From assembly GCA_026874595.1 (NCBI GenBank), contig CM049306.1:64548019-64612018 (forward strand): DNA of 64,000 bases, written 5' to 3'. Below the pieces are notes generated by a model. It did not search any database, had not been told where the DNA came from, and saw only the letters and a program-made list of their open reading frames with translations. The DNA is from Sipunculus nudus (lineage: Eukaryota > Annelida > Sipuncula > Golfingiida > Sipunculidae). Positions 47,558 through 60,077 of the stretch are shown here, one piece after another. Each line of letters opens with the position of its first letter. Position 1 is the stretch's first letter. A program made the position numbers and the translations under genes.

Positions 47558-48585
47558 AATGATTGTAGCTGGCACCACCAGTCTTATATACAACGAAGAG
47601 ATATATACATATGCCCAATGTCAGACTGATATGTCAAACCCCTCCTGTGAAATAAGCAGGGACATACACTGTGCAAAAATTATTGTAAGTGGTACCACCA
47701 GTCTTGTACACTATAAGGTTACCTGATATGTATAAACATGCCCAATTTTAGGCTGATGTATCAAATTCCTCTGCAGAAATAAGCAGGCGCTAACACTGCA
47801 AAAGTCAATGTAGGTGGCACCACCTGTCTTGTAAATGAGAAAACCATCAAAGACACATAGACAGGTCAAAATATCAGGCCAATACATCAAACTTCCCCAG
47901 AATTTGATGCACTGGGCTGACATGGCTTAGGTGAGTAAGGCAGTAGCCCACGAGTGAACTGTGACAATATGCTGCCTCAAGCTACTGCACTGAGTGAACT
48001 CTTGACCTGTACTTGGCTGCACTGAGAGAACTCTTGACCTGTTGCATAATCTGACACAGTTGGCAGTCTGCCAAAGCTATAAATAGATCCAGGCTGAACT
48101 TTTGTGCCAAATCTGATGCAGTGAGCAGCCTGCCAAAGCTATAAATAGAATGCAGCTACTGCACTGAGTGAACTCTTGACCTATACCTGGCTGCACTTTT
48201 TCCAATCCTGGCACTGTGCCAAAACTATTTATAGAGCTGACATAATCTTGGCTAATGGCCAACATCAAGGCACTGGCAATCTGCCAATGGTAAACCAAGT
48301 GCTGCCATCTGAACACAAAAGTGGTCCCTACTTGAAATAACTTTGAAATTTATTTTCCAAATACAAAATGCTTTTCAGCTGACTTTTTATAAAAAAGAAA
48401 TAAGGAATATATGTAAAATTATTGAGGGTGCATGCTGAATGCAAAATTAAAATACAGATATATCTCACTGAAGGCAAATTCTTGAATTAAGTTGAGTAGG
48501 GATACCAATAATTTATAACCCACGTACAGTTGTCTTTATATAGCCACAGAGAGCAGAATATCCATGATTGTAACATCTGGTCAAG
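47558..48585 (-). mobile_element. HL3 segment following HL4
   Basis: It starts TGATTGTAGCTGGCACCACC exactly as at 32390 and 16738, and runs parallel to 32390-33370. TATAAATAG words occur at 48078-48086 and 48140-48148, and the complement CTATTTATA at 48235-48243. Confidence 0.75.
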
Positions 48586-49192
48586 TTGTTTGATATTGCA
48601 CAGAAATGATCCTAGGGTAGTGCTTTCTGAAGTTTGTTCAAATATTCTCACTTCAGTGATATTTGGCTGAGTTACAGGAAGCTTAATTTAGTCATATGCC
48701 ATAACAGCCCATGTTAGCTCAGTGGCTACAAAGATCTTCTTCTCAAAAACCACTGGGCCAAATTCTTAAATCTCACACATTAATTATCCTTAGATGTTGA
48801 TAATTCAAGTTTGTTCAAATGGTTTTGGTTCAGTGATTTTGGCTGAGTTATGGGAAGCTTAACTTAGCCATTTTGCTGTATTTTCCCATATGTGTTATAA
48901 ACCTGCAAAACGTATTTTGACTGACGCCACTGAGGCCAATTTGTTTAACATTTTACAAGAATAATCCCCTGAATAATTTTTATAATAATTGTCTTTTGTG
49001 GTTCCAAAGAATGAATTTTGGCTGAACGATAAAGATTGAATTGAGTTATTTTACCATACATGTTAGCTGTGTGAAGCAGATAAATCTAGCCTGGCACAAG
49101 TTTATCAGCATCCATTACATCATGCCTCTAGACATTTAGATTTTAGGTTATCTATGTTTCATATTGACAAGAATGTTTTTTAAAAGCTTTTA
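48586..49192 (+). mobile_element. Inverted HL3 segment
   Basis: The sequence is the reverse complement of HL3 internal sequence (for example GCCATAACAGCCCATGTTAG here complements the phrase near 33759-33780). It sits head-to-head with the preceding HL3, giving a large inverted repeat with parts of 56900-57430 or 33400-33900. Confidence 0.7.
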
Positions 49193-49194
49193 AA

Positions 49195-50818
49195 CAAGGC
49201 GTACAGGCTTATGCAAACCTGTGCAATGAGATTACTCCAGGTATAATGCTTCAATGCTGGACCATTACTTTTCAAGAACATGTGTAACATGTATATGAAC
49301 AATGCAAGTACTAAAAACTTAGAACAAGAAACAATTAAACTAGATGACCAGAGGTCACGTGCTTGCCGGAAATGATGTAATGTTAGTCAGATGAATGAGC
49401 AATATCAAAGTGAAAGAAAATAAGCCATCATTTGTAAAGATTGGACCAATATTAACAAAGTTCTGAAGAATATAAGATTTTGATATGTTTTGGTCACCTT
49501 GACCTTGGACTTATTTGAATAATAAACATAGGCCTTCCAGATATCGTTACGAAAAATAACAAGAGTAAGTTACAAAGCAATTCCTGCAAAACGGTGGCCA
49601 GTAGAATTCTATATGTTAGACGCAAGAACCAGGAAGCAGGCGAAATGAAGAACAACTGAAAAACACACTAACATAGTGACAAACTAACCCAAGATTGAGA
49701 CCAGATGACTTAATTATGTTATGAAAAAACCTCAGAGGAAGATTATAAGCTATAGTTTATGTAATTGAGGTTTATAGTTTTGGAGATATGGGCAAAAAAT
49801 GATATGTTGTGGAAGTTTGGGTGCAATGCCCCCTAGCGGCCATATCTGGAAAATGAAAAATTTGTTTCATTATTTTAGTGTAAGACATAAGATGTAATAG
49901 TTTTAACAGGAATCTTTCAAAACTGTGGCCTGTAGAATGTTATATGTGAGACACAAGAAAGAGCAAGCAGGTGATTTGAGGACAACTGACAATCAGACAG
50001 ACATCCTGACAAAGGGACACAAGATTGAGACCAGATGACCAAACGAGTTCATGAAGAAAGACTTAGAGGAAAAAAATAAACTATAGTTTTTGTAATTGAG
50101 GCTTATAATTTTGGAGATATTGCCAAAACATGATATGTTGTAGAGGTTTGCACCCAGTGCCCCCTTGCGGCCGAATTCAAAAAATGAAAAAATTATTTCG
50201 AGATAATAGTGTAGGACTTATGAAAAGTCAGTTTCAAAAAGATTCCTGCAAAACTGTGGCCTCCAGGGCAAGATTACTGAAATCTCGAAATATCTCGTTT
50301 GACGAGATATTATACGAGATATTGTGAGACTCTTAATAGAATCTTGTAGTACTAGGTGAATGGTACCTGAAGCAAAAAACTAGACCTCTGTAGCTTTAAA
50401 ACTGACAAATTTAGAAAAATATCAGCACTTTTCCCCATGGTTACTGCAAATTGAGTCAGCTACACACCAGAAGACAGGCCTTGGAATGACGATTAAAATG
50501 AGCTACTGTTGAAGTAGATACGACCAATATTAACACAGATATGAACAAAAAACCGTTTTGTATACTTTTGATGACCTTGACCTTGACATTTGACCTATAA
50601 TGCCAAAAAACAATAGGCTTCCAGGACTTTGCTTGTCTACCAGCTGTGTAAGTTTGAAAGCAATTGCTGAAAAATTGTGGCCTGTAGAGAGTCCACAGAC
50701 AGACAGACAAACAAACAGACATCCATGACTGACCAACCTGCTTGCAGAAATCGAAGATATCCGGCAAGCAACAAACATCACTGCTGCAATTCTGGCATGG
50801 GTGCACACAACATAAAAA
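49195..50818 (-). mobile_element. HL3 left end, interrupted by HL1
   Basis: CAAG (49195-49198) with GGCGTACAGGCTTATGC is a decayed HL3 left end. HL3 sequence is 49195-49338 and 50772-50818; an HL1 element lies between. The join ACAATTAA / AAACATCACTGCTG matches the uninterrupted HL3 at 63473-63497. Confidence 0.75.
49340..50771 (-). mobile_element. Complete HL1 element, 1.43 kb, with empty site
   Basis: The left end is CTAG (49340-49343) and the hairpin TGACC-AGA-GGTCA plus GTGCTTGCCGGAAAT. CTCF-like sites lie at 49823-49842 and 50154-50173 (331 bp apart). The TCTCGTTTGACGAGA block is at 50282-50310, TGACCTTGACCTTGACATTTGACC near 50573-50594, an ACAGACAAACAAACAG tract at 50696-50720, and one terminal hairpin near 50739-50770. 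It is the shortest intact HL1, so it shows the unit plan of the longer copies. Confidence 0.8.
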
Positions 50819-53604
50819 CTAGAATATGGGTAGTCAATAAGCGACCACATAAATCCTCCAAAAACAGAGTGGGAAAGGTGAAGTGAGGCATGGATTGAGT
50901 GGCAAGGGGAAATAGAGTGAGGTGTGTTGCATAATAGCCTTGATGTCTGTAGCTGAAATGTGTATGTAGGTTGCACCACCTACCACAAAATCTAGTAAGC
51001 TGTCCAAGATGTATAAACATGCAAAATTTTAGGCAGATAAGTCAAACCACTACTGAGATATGAGTGATTTTAGCCCACGGCAGACAAAAAGATGGACACT
51101 GTGCAAAAATGGTGGCAGGTGGCACCACCAATTTTGTGTAAGATTAAGAGATATGTGAGATCTATACACATGCAAAATTTCAGGGTGTTATGTCAAACCA
51201 GTCCTGATATATAAGCCTGAATGTGTCCAGCGTATACATAAATATAGGTGGTGGCACCTGCCACAAAGTCAAGAAAGCTATCCAAGATGTATAAACATGA
51301 AAAATTTTAGGCAGACAAGTCACAACACTACTGAGATATGAGTAATTTACCCACGGCAGACAAACAGACGAATGCTGTGCAAAAATGGTGGCAGGAGGCA
51401 CCACCAATTTTGTGTATGATTAAAAGTGATGTGAGATCTATACACATGCAAAATTTCAAGGGGATATGTCAAACCAGTCCTGAGATATAAGCCTGAATGT
51501 GTGCAGCATATACAAAAATGTAGGTGGTGCCACCTGCCAAAAAATCCAGAAAGCTATCTAAGATGTATAAACATGCAAAATTTTAGGCAGATAAGTCAAA
51601 CCACTACTGAGATATGAGTGATTTTAGCCCACGGCAGACAAACAGATGGACGCTGTGCAAAAATGGTGGCAGGTGGCACCATCAATTTTGTGTATGATTA
51701 AGAGCTATATGAGATCTATACACATGCAAAATTTCAGGGGGATATGTCAAACCAGTCCTGAGATATAAGCCTGAATGTGTGCAGCGTATACATAAATGCA
51801 GGTGGCGCCACCTGCCACAAAATCCAGAAAGCTATCCAAGATGTATAAACCTGCAAAATTTTAGGCAGATATGGCAAACCACTGCCGAGATATAAGTGAT
51901 TTTATCCCACGGCAAACAAACAGACGGATGCTGTGCAAAAATGATTGCAGGTGGCGCGACCAGTTTTGTGTATGATAAAGAGATATGTGAGATCTAAAAA
52001 CATGTAAAATTTTTGCCCAATCGGTCAAATGGTTCCTGAGATATGAGCTTAGAGGTGTGCAGCGTAAATTTGAATGTAGGTGGCGCCACCTGTCATAAAA
52101 CAAGAAAGCTGTCAAGGATGTATAAACCTGCAAAATTTTAGGCAGATAAGTCAAACCACTACTGAGATATGAGTGATTTTAGCCCACGGCAGACAAAAAG
52201 ATGGACACTGTGCAAAAATGGTGGCAGGTGGCACCACCAATTTTGTGTAAGATTAAGAGATATGTGAGATCTATACACATGCAAAATTTCAGGGTGTTAT
52301 GTCAAACCAGTCCTGATATATAAGCCTGAATGTGTGCAGCGTATACATAAATATAGGTGGTGGCACCTGCCACAAAGTCAAGAAAGCTATCCAAGATGTA
52401 TAAACATGAAAAATTTTAGGCAGATAAGTCACACCACTACTGAGATATGAGTGATTTTACCCACGGCAGACAAACAGACGAACGCTGTGCAAAAATGGTG
52501 GCAGGAGGCACCACCAATTTTGTGTATGATTAAAAGTGATGTGAGATCTATACACATGCAAAATTTCAAGGGGATATGTCAAACCAGTCCTGAGATATAA
52601 GCCTGAATGTGTGCAGCATATACAAAAATGTAGGTGGTGCCACCTGCCAAAAAATCCAGAAAGCTATCTAAGATGTATAAACATGCAAAATTTTAGGCAG
52701 ATAAGTCAAACCACTACTGAGATATGAGTGATTTTAGCCCACGGCAGACAAACAGACGGAAGCTGTGCAAAAATGGTGGCAGGTGGCACCATCAATTTTG
52801 TGTATGATTAAGAGCTATATGAGATCTATACACATGCAAAATTTCAGGGGGATATGTCAAACCAGTCCTGAGATATAAGCCTGAATGTGTGCAGCGTATA
52901 CATAAATGCAGGTGGCGCCACCTGCCATAAAATCCAGAAAGCTATCCAAGATGTATAAACCTGCAAAATTTTAGGCAGATATGGCAAACCACTGCCGAGA
53001 TATAAGTGATTTTATCCCACGGCAAACAAACAGACGGATGCTGTGCAAAAATGATTGCAGGTGGCGCGACCAGTTTTGTGTATGATAAAGAGATATGTGA
53101 GATCTAAAAACATGTAAAATTTTTGCCCAATCGGTCAAATGGTTCCTGAGATATGAGCTTAGAGGTGTGCAGCGTAAATTTGAATGTAGGTGGCGCCACC
53201 TGTCATAAACCAAGAAAGCTGTCAAGGATGTATAAACCTGCAAAATTTCAGGTGGATAAGTCAAACCACTGCCGAGATATGAGTGATTTTATCCAAAGGC
53301 AGATGAACAGATGGACGCTGTGCAAGAATGGTTGTAGGTGGCACCACCAGTTTTGTGTATGATAAAGAGCTGTGGAAGATCTATACACATGCAAAATTTT
53401 GGCCCAACTGGTCAAACAGTTCCTGAGATATAAGCTTGGATGTCTGCAGCATAAACGTGATGTAGGTGGCACCACCTGTCATAAAATCAAGAAAGCTGTC
53501 AAAGATGTATACTCATGCAAAATTTCAGGTTGAAAAGTCCAACCAATGCAGAGATATGAGTGTTTTTATCCCAAGGCAGATGAACAGATGGACGCTGTGC
53601 AAAA
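50819..53604 (-). mobile_element. HL4 element with 1.11-kb higher-order repeat
   Basis: The left end is CTAG (50819-50822) with AATATGG and hairpin GTAGTC/GACCAC. The core has palindromic units every 128-149 bp, mostly CpG-decayed (GGTGGCACCACC, GGTGGTGCCACC). A four-composite block 51031-52139 is repeated almost unchanged as 52140-53249, including shared odd changes such as GGTGGCGCGACC near 51951 and 53060. The right end is truncated, passing directly into HL3 at 53605. Confidence 0.8.
51031..53249. repeat. Two-copy higher-order repeat of 1,109 bp
   Basis: AGGCAGATAAGTCAAACCAC begins at 51031 and at 52140. The copies differ at only scattered bases by eye. The length equals four 277-bp composites, so the duplication arose by unequal exchange in register. 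Confidence 0.85.
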
Positions 53605-53813
53605 ATCTAAGAGAATGCAGTTAGAAAAAAAATAAACAAATGATGACTGATGACTGATTATTTGCAAAAAATTTGCCAGTTTTTAGATAGGTATGGTTGA
53701 CTAGAGACGACACATGATGCACTGACGCACAATGGATGATGCAGCAACATTGCATAAGCTCACAGGTTCGCTAAAAATCCGATGATTTTTTAGATGACAA
53801 ATCTTTTGGAAAA
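53605..53813 (-). mobile_element. HL3 right-end fragments
   Basis: Two partial HL3 pieces: 53605-53776 ends with GCATAAGCTCACAGGTTCGC then TAAAAA; 53777-53813 is internal HL3 sequence that is broken by the HL2b at 53814 and resumes at 55710. Confidence 0.7.
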
Positions 53814-55709
53814 CAAGGGACCCATCGGTCACGGCGCTCAGCTGAAGTTTGAAATTTTTGCAAATGCAAAATATGCAAAATATTCTACTGTAATGTTTTT
53901 CATTTATATAAGCATATGAGAAGCTAAGAGGAAAGGGGCCCTCCTACTTGGTTATAGTAAAGTTCTTAATATATGATTGCAAACTAATACTCTGACAAGA
54001 CTGTCATGAAGAAAAACAGTGACAAATTTGAGATACTGTGATGCATATGAAAAATTTACAGATGGACAGCCAAATGGACAGAATGGACTAATACCTAAAT
54101 TTCACTTTCAAGGGAATAATGCATTTAAGCTTATATATAAGCCTATTTTTTTAGCATATCCACTTTTTCCATTAATAGTTTTTATCTGATTCATTTTTTT
54201 TTTATTTACAAGTTTTATAAATTTGTAATAAAAAAACTGAAAATATAAGTTAAAATATTAGAATTCAAAGTTGCAATTATTATATATCCAGAGTGTAGCT
54301 CATATTGGGTCATATTATGCATACACATATATTTTATTATTTTTAAATCACTAATGTTTAAACTGAATTTAAAAGAGAATAGTGCCACAACATGGCATCT
54401 AGAAGATTTTTCCTTGAATCACTTTTAAAAAGTTTTGCACATTGGAGTTTTCAGTACATGCTTAATTTTATTCACTGAAATGAAATAAAAGATTCAGTAA
54501 ATTTGATAAAATAAAAACATCTTTTCAAATAAAGTATACACACATGTTGGTTGAATGAGGGACAAACAATATCATTGTGCTAATTACTATCTCAGCTATA
54601 ATTTTTTATTACTGGAATTAATAGTCAATTTCACACCTGGTGAAGTTTTTACTCTTCTGAAGTAAGGAATTACTTATCTGATGAACATCCACACTTTCAT
54701 AGCAATACACCACTTTGTGGACACAATTAAATGTGCACTTTAATCATTGTAACCCTGGTGCTACAATACAAAATCTAAAATGTAGCATAGCCAAGAATAA
54801 AATAAAATACAGAAAATTATAACATTCACATAGTTAATGCACCATCTGGAAGGGGGGGGGGGAGTACAGGGCAGAGGGGAAGCCTGCTAGTAGTGGCCAA
54901 GCTGAGCCAAGGCAAGCTGCCTGGGGTCTGTTACAAAATGCAAGTGAAGGCTGTACTACCAGGTGGACTGGATGTAAACAACACTTGACATGGTGTATGG
55001 AAACTTGAATAAAACCTACTCTTTTCAATCAATTCCTTTGAAATTTCGGATTTTAAAAGATTAAATTCTTATCTATATATGTTGTGAAAATTAAATCAAC
55101 AGTGCTTACAGGAAAAAAACATGCTATTGCCAAAGTTGGACAAAATTTAAAGTATTGATTTTTTATTTATGCTAATAACTTGACAAATTTGTAAAATTCA
55201 GATCTAATTTTGGGTAAAAAATTGAACCTTGATTAAATAAAGTTATATTCCTGAAAAAAAAGTCTCCAGCTTCAGCAATTCTCATGTTAGGTGAGTAAAT
55301 ATATTTCCTGATTTTTTCAAAATCGCATTATATTTGGCCCATAACTCCCAAATAATACCCAATACTGACCTAATTTTTGGTATGTTCATAGAAAATGTAT
55401 GGAAGAATATGAATACTAAATATGATGAAAAACAGATTAGTGGTTTTGATATTAGGCAGCCTTGGAGTGTAACAATGGTTTTTTACGGAAAAACAGAGGT
55501 TTTTCCTTAATATCTTGAAGCAACAAAGTCCTAATGACCCAATTTTCGGTATTGTAGGAGATTTTGGGGACATCTAATTGTATGGAAAATTTTGGATTGG
55601 TAGGTCGTACGGTTTTAAAACGTGCCCTGTTAACGGCCGGCCGGCCGCAGGGACAATGGACAAAAGACCACTACTATAGCTCAGATGACTTATAGTCAGC
55701 TGAGCTAAA
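53814..55709 (-). mobile_element. HL2b element, 1.9-kb diverged copy
   Basis: The left end is CAAG (53814-53817) with GGACCCATCGGTCACGGCGC; the right end is the hairpin 55678-55706 (AGCTCAG/CTGAGCT) preceded by GGCCGGCCGGCCGC. HL2b phrases are seen at 54980-55600 (TTGAATAAAACCTAC, TTTGGCCCATAACTCCC). A 13-base G run lies at 54852-54864. HL3 flanks join (TTTTGGAAA / ATTGGTGATGCTAGC). Confidence 0.7.
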
Positions 55710-56165
55710 AATTGGTGATGCTAGCTCCTTCCCTTTTTGAGAAAGCTATGACACACGACGGACGACGGAAGACAGACAATCATTGCATAAGCTCACAGAT
55801 TTGCTAAAAATGCAAACCAAGTTTTTTTCAAACAGCTGAAAGATATAGTTCCAATAATCTGGGAATTCTGCATCTAGACATTGTGTCTAGACGTCTAGAC
55901 GCTGTGTCTAGATGTTTAGACACATTGTCTAGACACCCGCCAGAGCCAGGTCAGTTGCCATATTGATGTCTGGACCCCACCTGGTTGTACTGAGTGACCT
56001 CTTGAATTGGCTGCTGAATCTCAGCATGTTGTCAAATCTGTTTTCAAACACAGAAAGCCTTTTCAATTGGCTACAATGCTTTTTTAAAGCTGTATTTACC
56101 CAATCTTTTCTTATAAAACTGGCAGAACACTACGATAGAATAATTCTTGTAAAGTTTAAAGCTTA
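55710..56165. other. HL3 end and short palindrome cluster
   Basis: HL3 sequence ends at about 55810 (GCTCACAGATTTGCTAAAAA). Next comes an unassigned 130-bp stretch with clustered GTCTAGAC palindromes (55885-55934), then HL3-like sequence from about 55940 (CACCTGGTTGTACTGAGTGA). No coding frame is supported. Confidence 0.55.
55885..55934. repeat. Cluster of GTCTAGAC palindromes
   Basis: Perfect GTCTAGAC occurs at 55885-55892, immediately again at 55893-55900, and at 55927-55934, with partial copies near 55906 and 55915. GTCTAGAC is the palindromic Smad-binding element of animals; here it may just be a mini-repeat. Confidence 0.7.
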
Positions 56166-57643
56166 ACAGTTTCATCATAAATCAGTGTATAAGCTAGAAG
56201 AGTTTAAAATTACATTTTCGCTTGTAAAAAACAGATAATGTAGGTGGCACCACCAATACCTCTATTTCAGATATGACATATGTGACAAACATTGGTATAA
56301 AATTTGGTGATTATAGCTCTAGCCCTTTCTGAGATTTTAAATTTAGTGTGCTTTCTTGGACAGATGACTAAGTTCAACCTCCTGTAATTCGGCCAAAATT
56401 CTCCAAACATGAATCATTTGAACAAACTCGAGAGAGATTGCTCCAGGGTTCATTTCTGTGAAATATTGGACAATTTGGCTGGACAGTTTCGGAGAAGAAG
56501 GTTTTCAAGCTTTTTTAGCTTTTTCCCTATAAAATCTAAGAAAATGCAGTTAGAAAAAATAAACAAAATATGATAGAGTTTTTCAGATGACTGATTATTT
56601 GCAAAAAAATTGGTGATGCTAGCTCCTGCTGTTTTTGAGATAGCTATGGTTAACATACAGTTGACCACGACGTACAACGTATGACGCATGATACACGATG
56701 GACAACTCCGCACCATCGCATAAGCTCACAGGTTCGCTAAAAAAGAAATCAGGAATATATGTTAAATTAATACGGATGCATACTGAATGCAAAATTAAAA
56801 TACAGATATATCTCATTGACGGCAAATTCCTGAATTAAGTTGAGTAGGATACCAATAATTTATAATCCATGTACAGTTAGCCACAGAGTAGCTGAATATC
56901 CATGGTTGTAACATTGCCTGGTATGATGAATAACTAAAATCATAAATCTAAATTTTTTAAAAGCTTTTAAAAAAACTTTTTTGTCAATATTAACCAAAGA
57001 TAACCTGAAATTATTATAGGAATTATTGTAGGAATTATTCTTGTAAAATATTTAACAAACTCGCTTCAGTGGCATCAGTCGAAAACGTTTCGCAGGTTTA
57101 AAACTCATATAGTACAATACAGCAAACTGGCTAAAAAAAAGCACTGAACCAAAACCATTTGAACAAATCTCAATTATCAACAACAGAGGATAATTAATGT
57201 ATGAGATTTAAGAATTTGGCCCAGTGGTTTTTGAGAAGAAGACTTTGTAGCCACTGAGCTAAAATGGGCTGTTATGGCATATGACTAAATTCAGCTCCCC
57301 ATAACTTAGCCAAAAGTCACTGAAAAGACACCATTTGAACAAACTTCAGAAAGCACTACCCTAGGATCATTTCTGTGCGATATTAAACATTTTGGCCATA
57401 TGGTTTCAGAGAAGAAGTTTTTTCTAGTGTGATACAGGCACTGATGATCCTGTATAAAAAAAGCCAGTGCAGGTGGCGCCACCAATACCTCACTTTCAGA
57501 TATGACCTATGTGACCAACATTGGCACAAAATTTGGTGATGACAGCTACAGCCTTTTTTGAGATTTAAATTTTAACATGCTTTTTTACACAGTTAACAAA
57601 GTTCAACCTCCTGTAACTCGGCCAAAAATCTCTGAACTTCGAA
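56166..57643 (-). mobile_element. Two adjoining HL3 fragments
   Basis: The first ends at about 56743 with GCATAAGCTCACAGGTTCGC then TAAAAA; the second begins inside HL3 (AGAAATCAGGAATATATG, compare 33198) and runs to 57643, where HL2 sequence starts. One GGTGGCGCCACC lies near 57473. Confidence 0.7.
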
Positions 57644-58869
57644 CAAACTTATCAAGGAGACTTTTCATGGACCTATCTGGATGTAAAGTTAGAAGACTCC
57701 AGGTCCAGTGGTTATGATTTGTGCTCTGTTAACAGATGACAGCATCTTTTAAAGTCTCAAAATAGAGAAAAAAATAATTAAAAAATCGAAAAAATACAGG
57801 TGGCCCCACCAGTCTGCAAAAACTGATGAAATACTCCATGATCAATATCAATGCAAAGAATGGAGGTGATCAATGCATTAGTTGTTCAGATATTTGAGCT
57901 TTTGTATCAAATTTTTCATTATTCTGGGGGGTACCTCGGAGCCCCATAGCTTGAAGAATATGGGTAACAGAGACATTATTCCAAGTTTCCAAGGAGACTT
58001 TTCATGGACCTGTCTGGATGTGAAGAAGAGAAGATTCCAGGTCCAGTAGTTACTATTTGTGCCTTGTTAACGAACAGACGGCCAGATGGCCGGACGGACA
58101 ATGGACAAAGAGTAATTGCTTTAGCTCAGATGATTTACAGTCAGCTGAGCTAAAAATTATTAAAAAAATCGAAAAATACAGGTGGCGCCACCAGTCTGTA
58201 GTAACTGATGAAAAACTCCATGATCAATATCCATGCAAAGAATCATGGTGATAAATGCATTGGTTGTTCAGAAACTTGAGCTTTTGTATCAAGTTTTTCA
58301 TTATTCTGGGGGGTACTTCAGAGCCCTATAGCTTGAAGAATATGGGTAATAGGGACCTAATTCCAGGTTTCTGAAAAGACTTTTCATTGACCTCTCTGGA
58401 TGTAAAGTTAGAAGATTCCAGGTCCAGCAGTTACGATTTGTGCCATGTTAACAGATGACCACATCTTTTAAGGTCTCAAAAGTAGAGAAAAAAATTGTAA
58501 AAAATCGAAAAAATACAGGTGGCACCACCAGTCTGCAGAAACTGATGAAACACTCCATGATCAATATCCATGCTAAGAATCATGGTGATCAATGCATTAG
58601 TTGTTCAGATATTTGAGCTTTTTTATCAAATTTTTCATTATTTTGGGGGGTACTTCGGAGCCCCATAGCTTGAAGAATATGGGTAACAGAGACCTAATTC
58701 CAGGTCTCCAAGGAGATTTTTCATGGACCTCTCTTGATGTAAAATAAGAAGATTCCAGGTCCAGTGGTTACAATTTGTGCCTTATTAACGGACACTTAGC
58801 CGGATGGCCGGACGGAAGACGGACACAGAGTGATCGCTTTGGCTCAGATGACTTACAATCAGCTGAGCT
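57644..58869 (-). mobile_element. Two HL2 right-end copies in tandem
   Basis: Two successive HL2 segments each end with the AGCTCAG/CTGAGCT hairpin (58123-58151 and 58842-58869) preceded by a GGCCGGACGG-type microsatellite. Units carry GGTAACAGAGAC and GATTCCAGGTCCAG, with GGTGGCGCCACC at about 58183 and the decayed form near 58517. Both lack the CAAG-side end. Confidence 0.75.
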
Positions 58870-59036
58870 AAAAAACTGTAGATTTCATTCAAGTTTTCAA
58901 GCGCCATGTCTTGATTGTTGACATCAAGTTAGTGTAAATCCAGTGTGGTAGGCTGTTACATGATACCTTCACATCTGACCTACTGCCTCTGTTAGTGTCT
59001 GGGTCAGGCTGGGTCAGGCAGTAATTACCAGAGAGC

Positions 59037-59081
<45 letters not shown>

Positions 59082-59106
59082 GCTTTTTCTCTTTCTCTCT
59101 GTCTCT

Positions 59107-59150
<44 letters not shown>

Positions 59151-59347
59151 GTCTCTCACTGAAATGCCTCCCTTTCTCCCTCCATCCCATTCTATTGACG
59201 GGTACTATAAACCAGATTAATTAGCTACAAATATTGAAGCCATTTAGAAATGTTAAATAAACTGAAATATTCCAAATCACATATAGGTTATACTGAAAAT
59301 GTAAAGTAATTAACATTTTTAAACCTGGAAAAAAATGATGAATGGAA
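58870..59347. other. Inverted HL2b piece with CT microsatellite
   Basis: The segment 58870-58930 complements the HL2b phrase at about 38160-38215 (GTGCTTGAAAACTT). It is followed by the CT tract (59039-59157) and about 180 bp of AT-rich sequence with nothing recognised. Confidence 0.5.
59039..59157. repeat. CT dinucleotide microsatellite
   Basis: About 120 bp of nearly pure (CT)n with TTT interruptions, all pyrimidine except a few G and A positions; a candidate triplex-forming tract. Confidence 0.9.
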
Positions 59348-60077
59348 CAAGTGACCCATGGGTCATGACGCTCAGCCGACTGACATGTTGACAATATGTC
59401 CTTTCACAGGCAACAAATTATGATAATGTAGGTGGCATCATTGTTCATGTATATATTAGCTAAAGTTCACTAAGACCCATAGCACAACAAATTTGATGGC
59501 AATCCAACGAGCCTTTCCTGAGAAATCTAGCAATTTGTGTGTATTTTGCATTATTTCTGGGGTGCTCAAACTGACTCCAAAACCCTGAGAATATAGGTCA
59601 GGTTGGGGGGTGCTTATAAGCCCCATAGCTCTGAGAATATGGGTAACAGAGACCTAATTCTAGGTTTTCAAGGAGACTTTTCATGGACCTATCTGGATGC
59701 AAAGTTAGAAAATTTTAGGTCCAGCGTTTACAGATAGTGCCCTGTTAACAGATGACGGCATCTTTTAAGGTCTCAAAATAGAGAAAAAAAATGTGTTAAA
59801 ACTTTGGTTTTAACACTGGAGCTTTTGTATAAACTTTAAGTTATTCTGGGAGGTACCTCTAAGCCCCATAGCTCGGAGGATATGGGTAACAGAGACCAGA
59901 TTTTAGGTTTCCATGGGGATTTTCATGGACCTCCCAGGATGTCAAGTTAGAAGATTCTAGAACCAATATTTATGATTTGTGCCCTGTTATTAGATGACCA
60001 CATCTTTGAAGGTCTTAAAAGAAAGACAAGGGACCCATGGGTCACTGTGCTCAGCTGAAGTTGACCTTGAAGGTAAA
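59348..60077 (-). mobile_element. HL2 left-end copy plus a short HL2 end
   Basis: CAAG (59348-59351) with TGACCCATGGGTCATGACGC is a clean HL2 left end, parallel to 29077-29860 (shared GACATGTTGACAA). A second left end (CAAG 60027-60030, GGACCCATGGGTCACTG) follows, only about 45 bp long before HL3 begins. Confidence 0.7.

Noticed and set aside
54834-55028. 64-codon minus-strand frame with Pro/Ser-rich sequence
   Set aside because: It lies over a G-run and diverged HL2b core. The equivalent region in the sister copies is not open.
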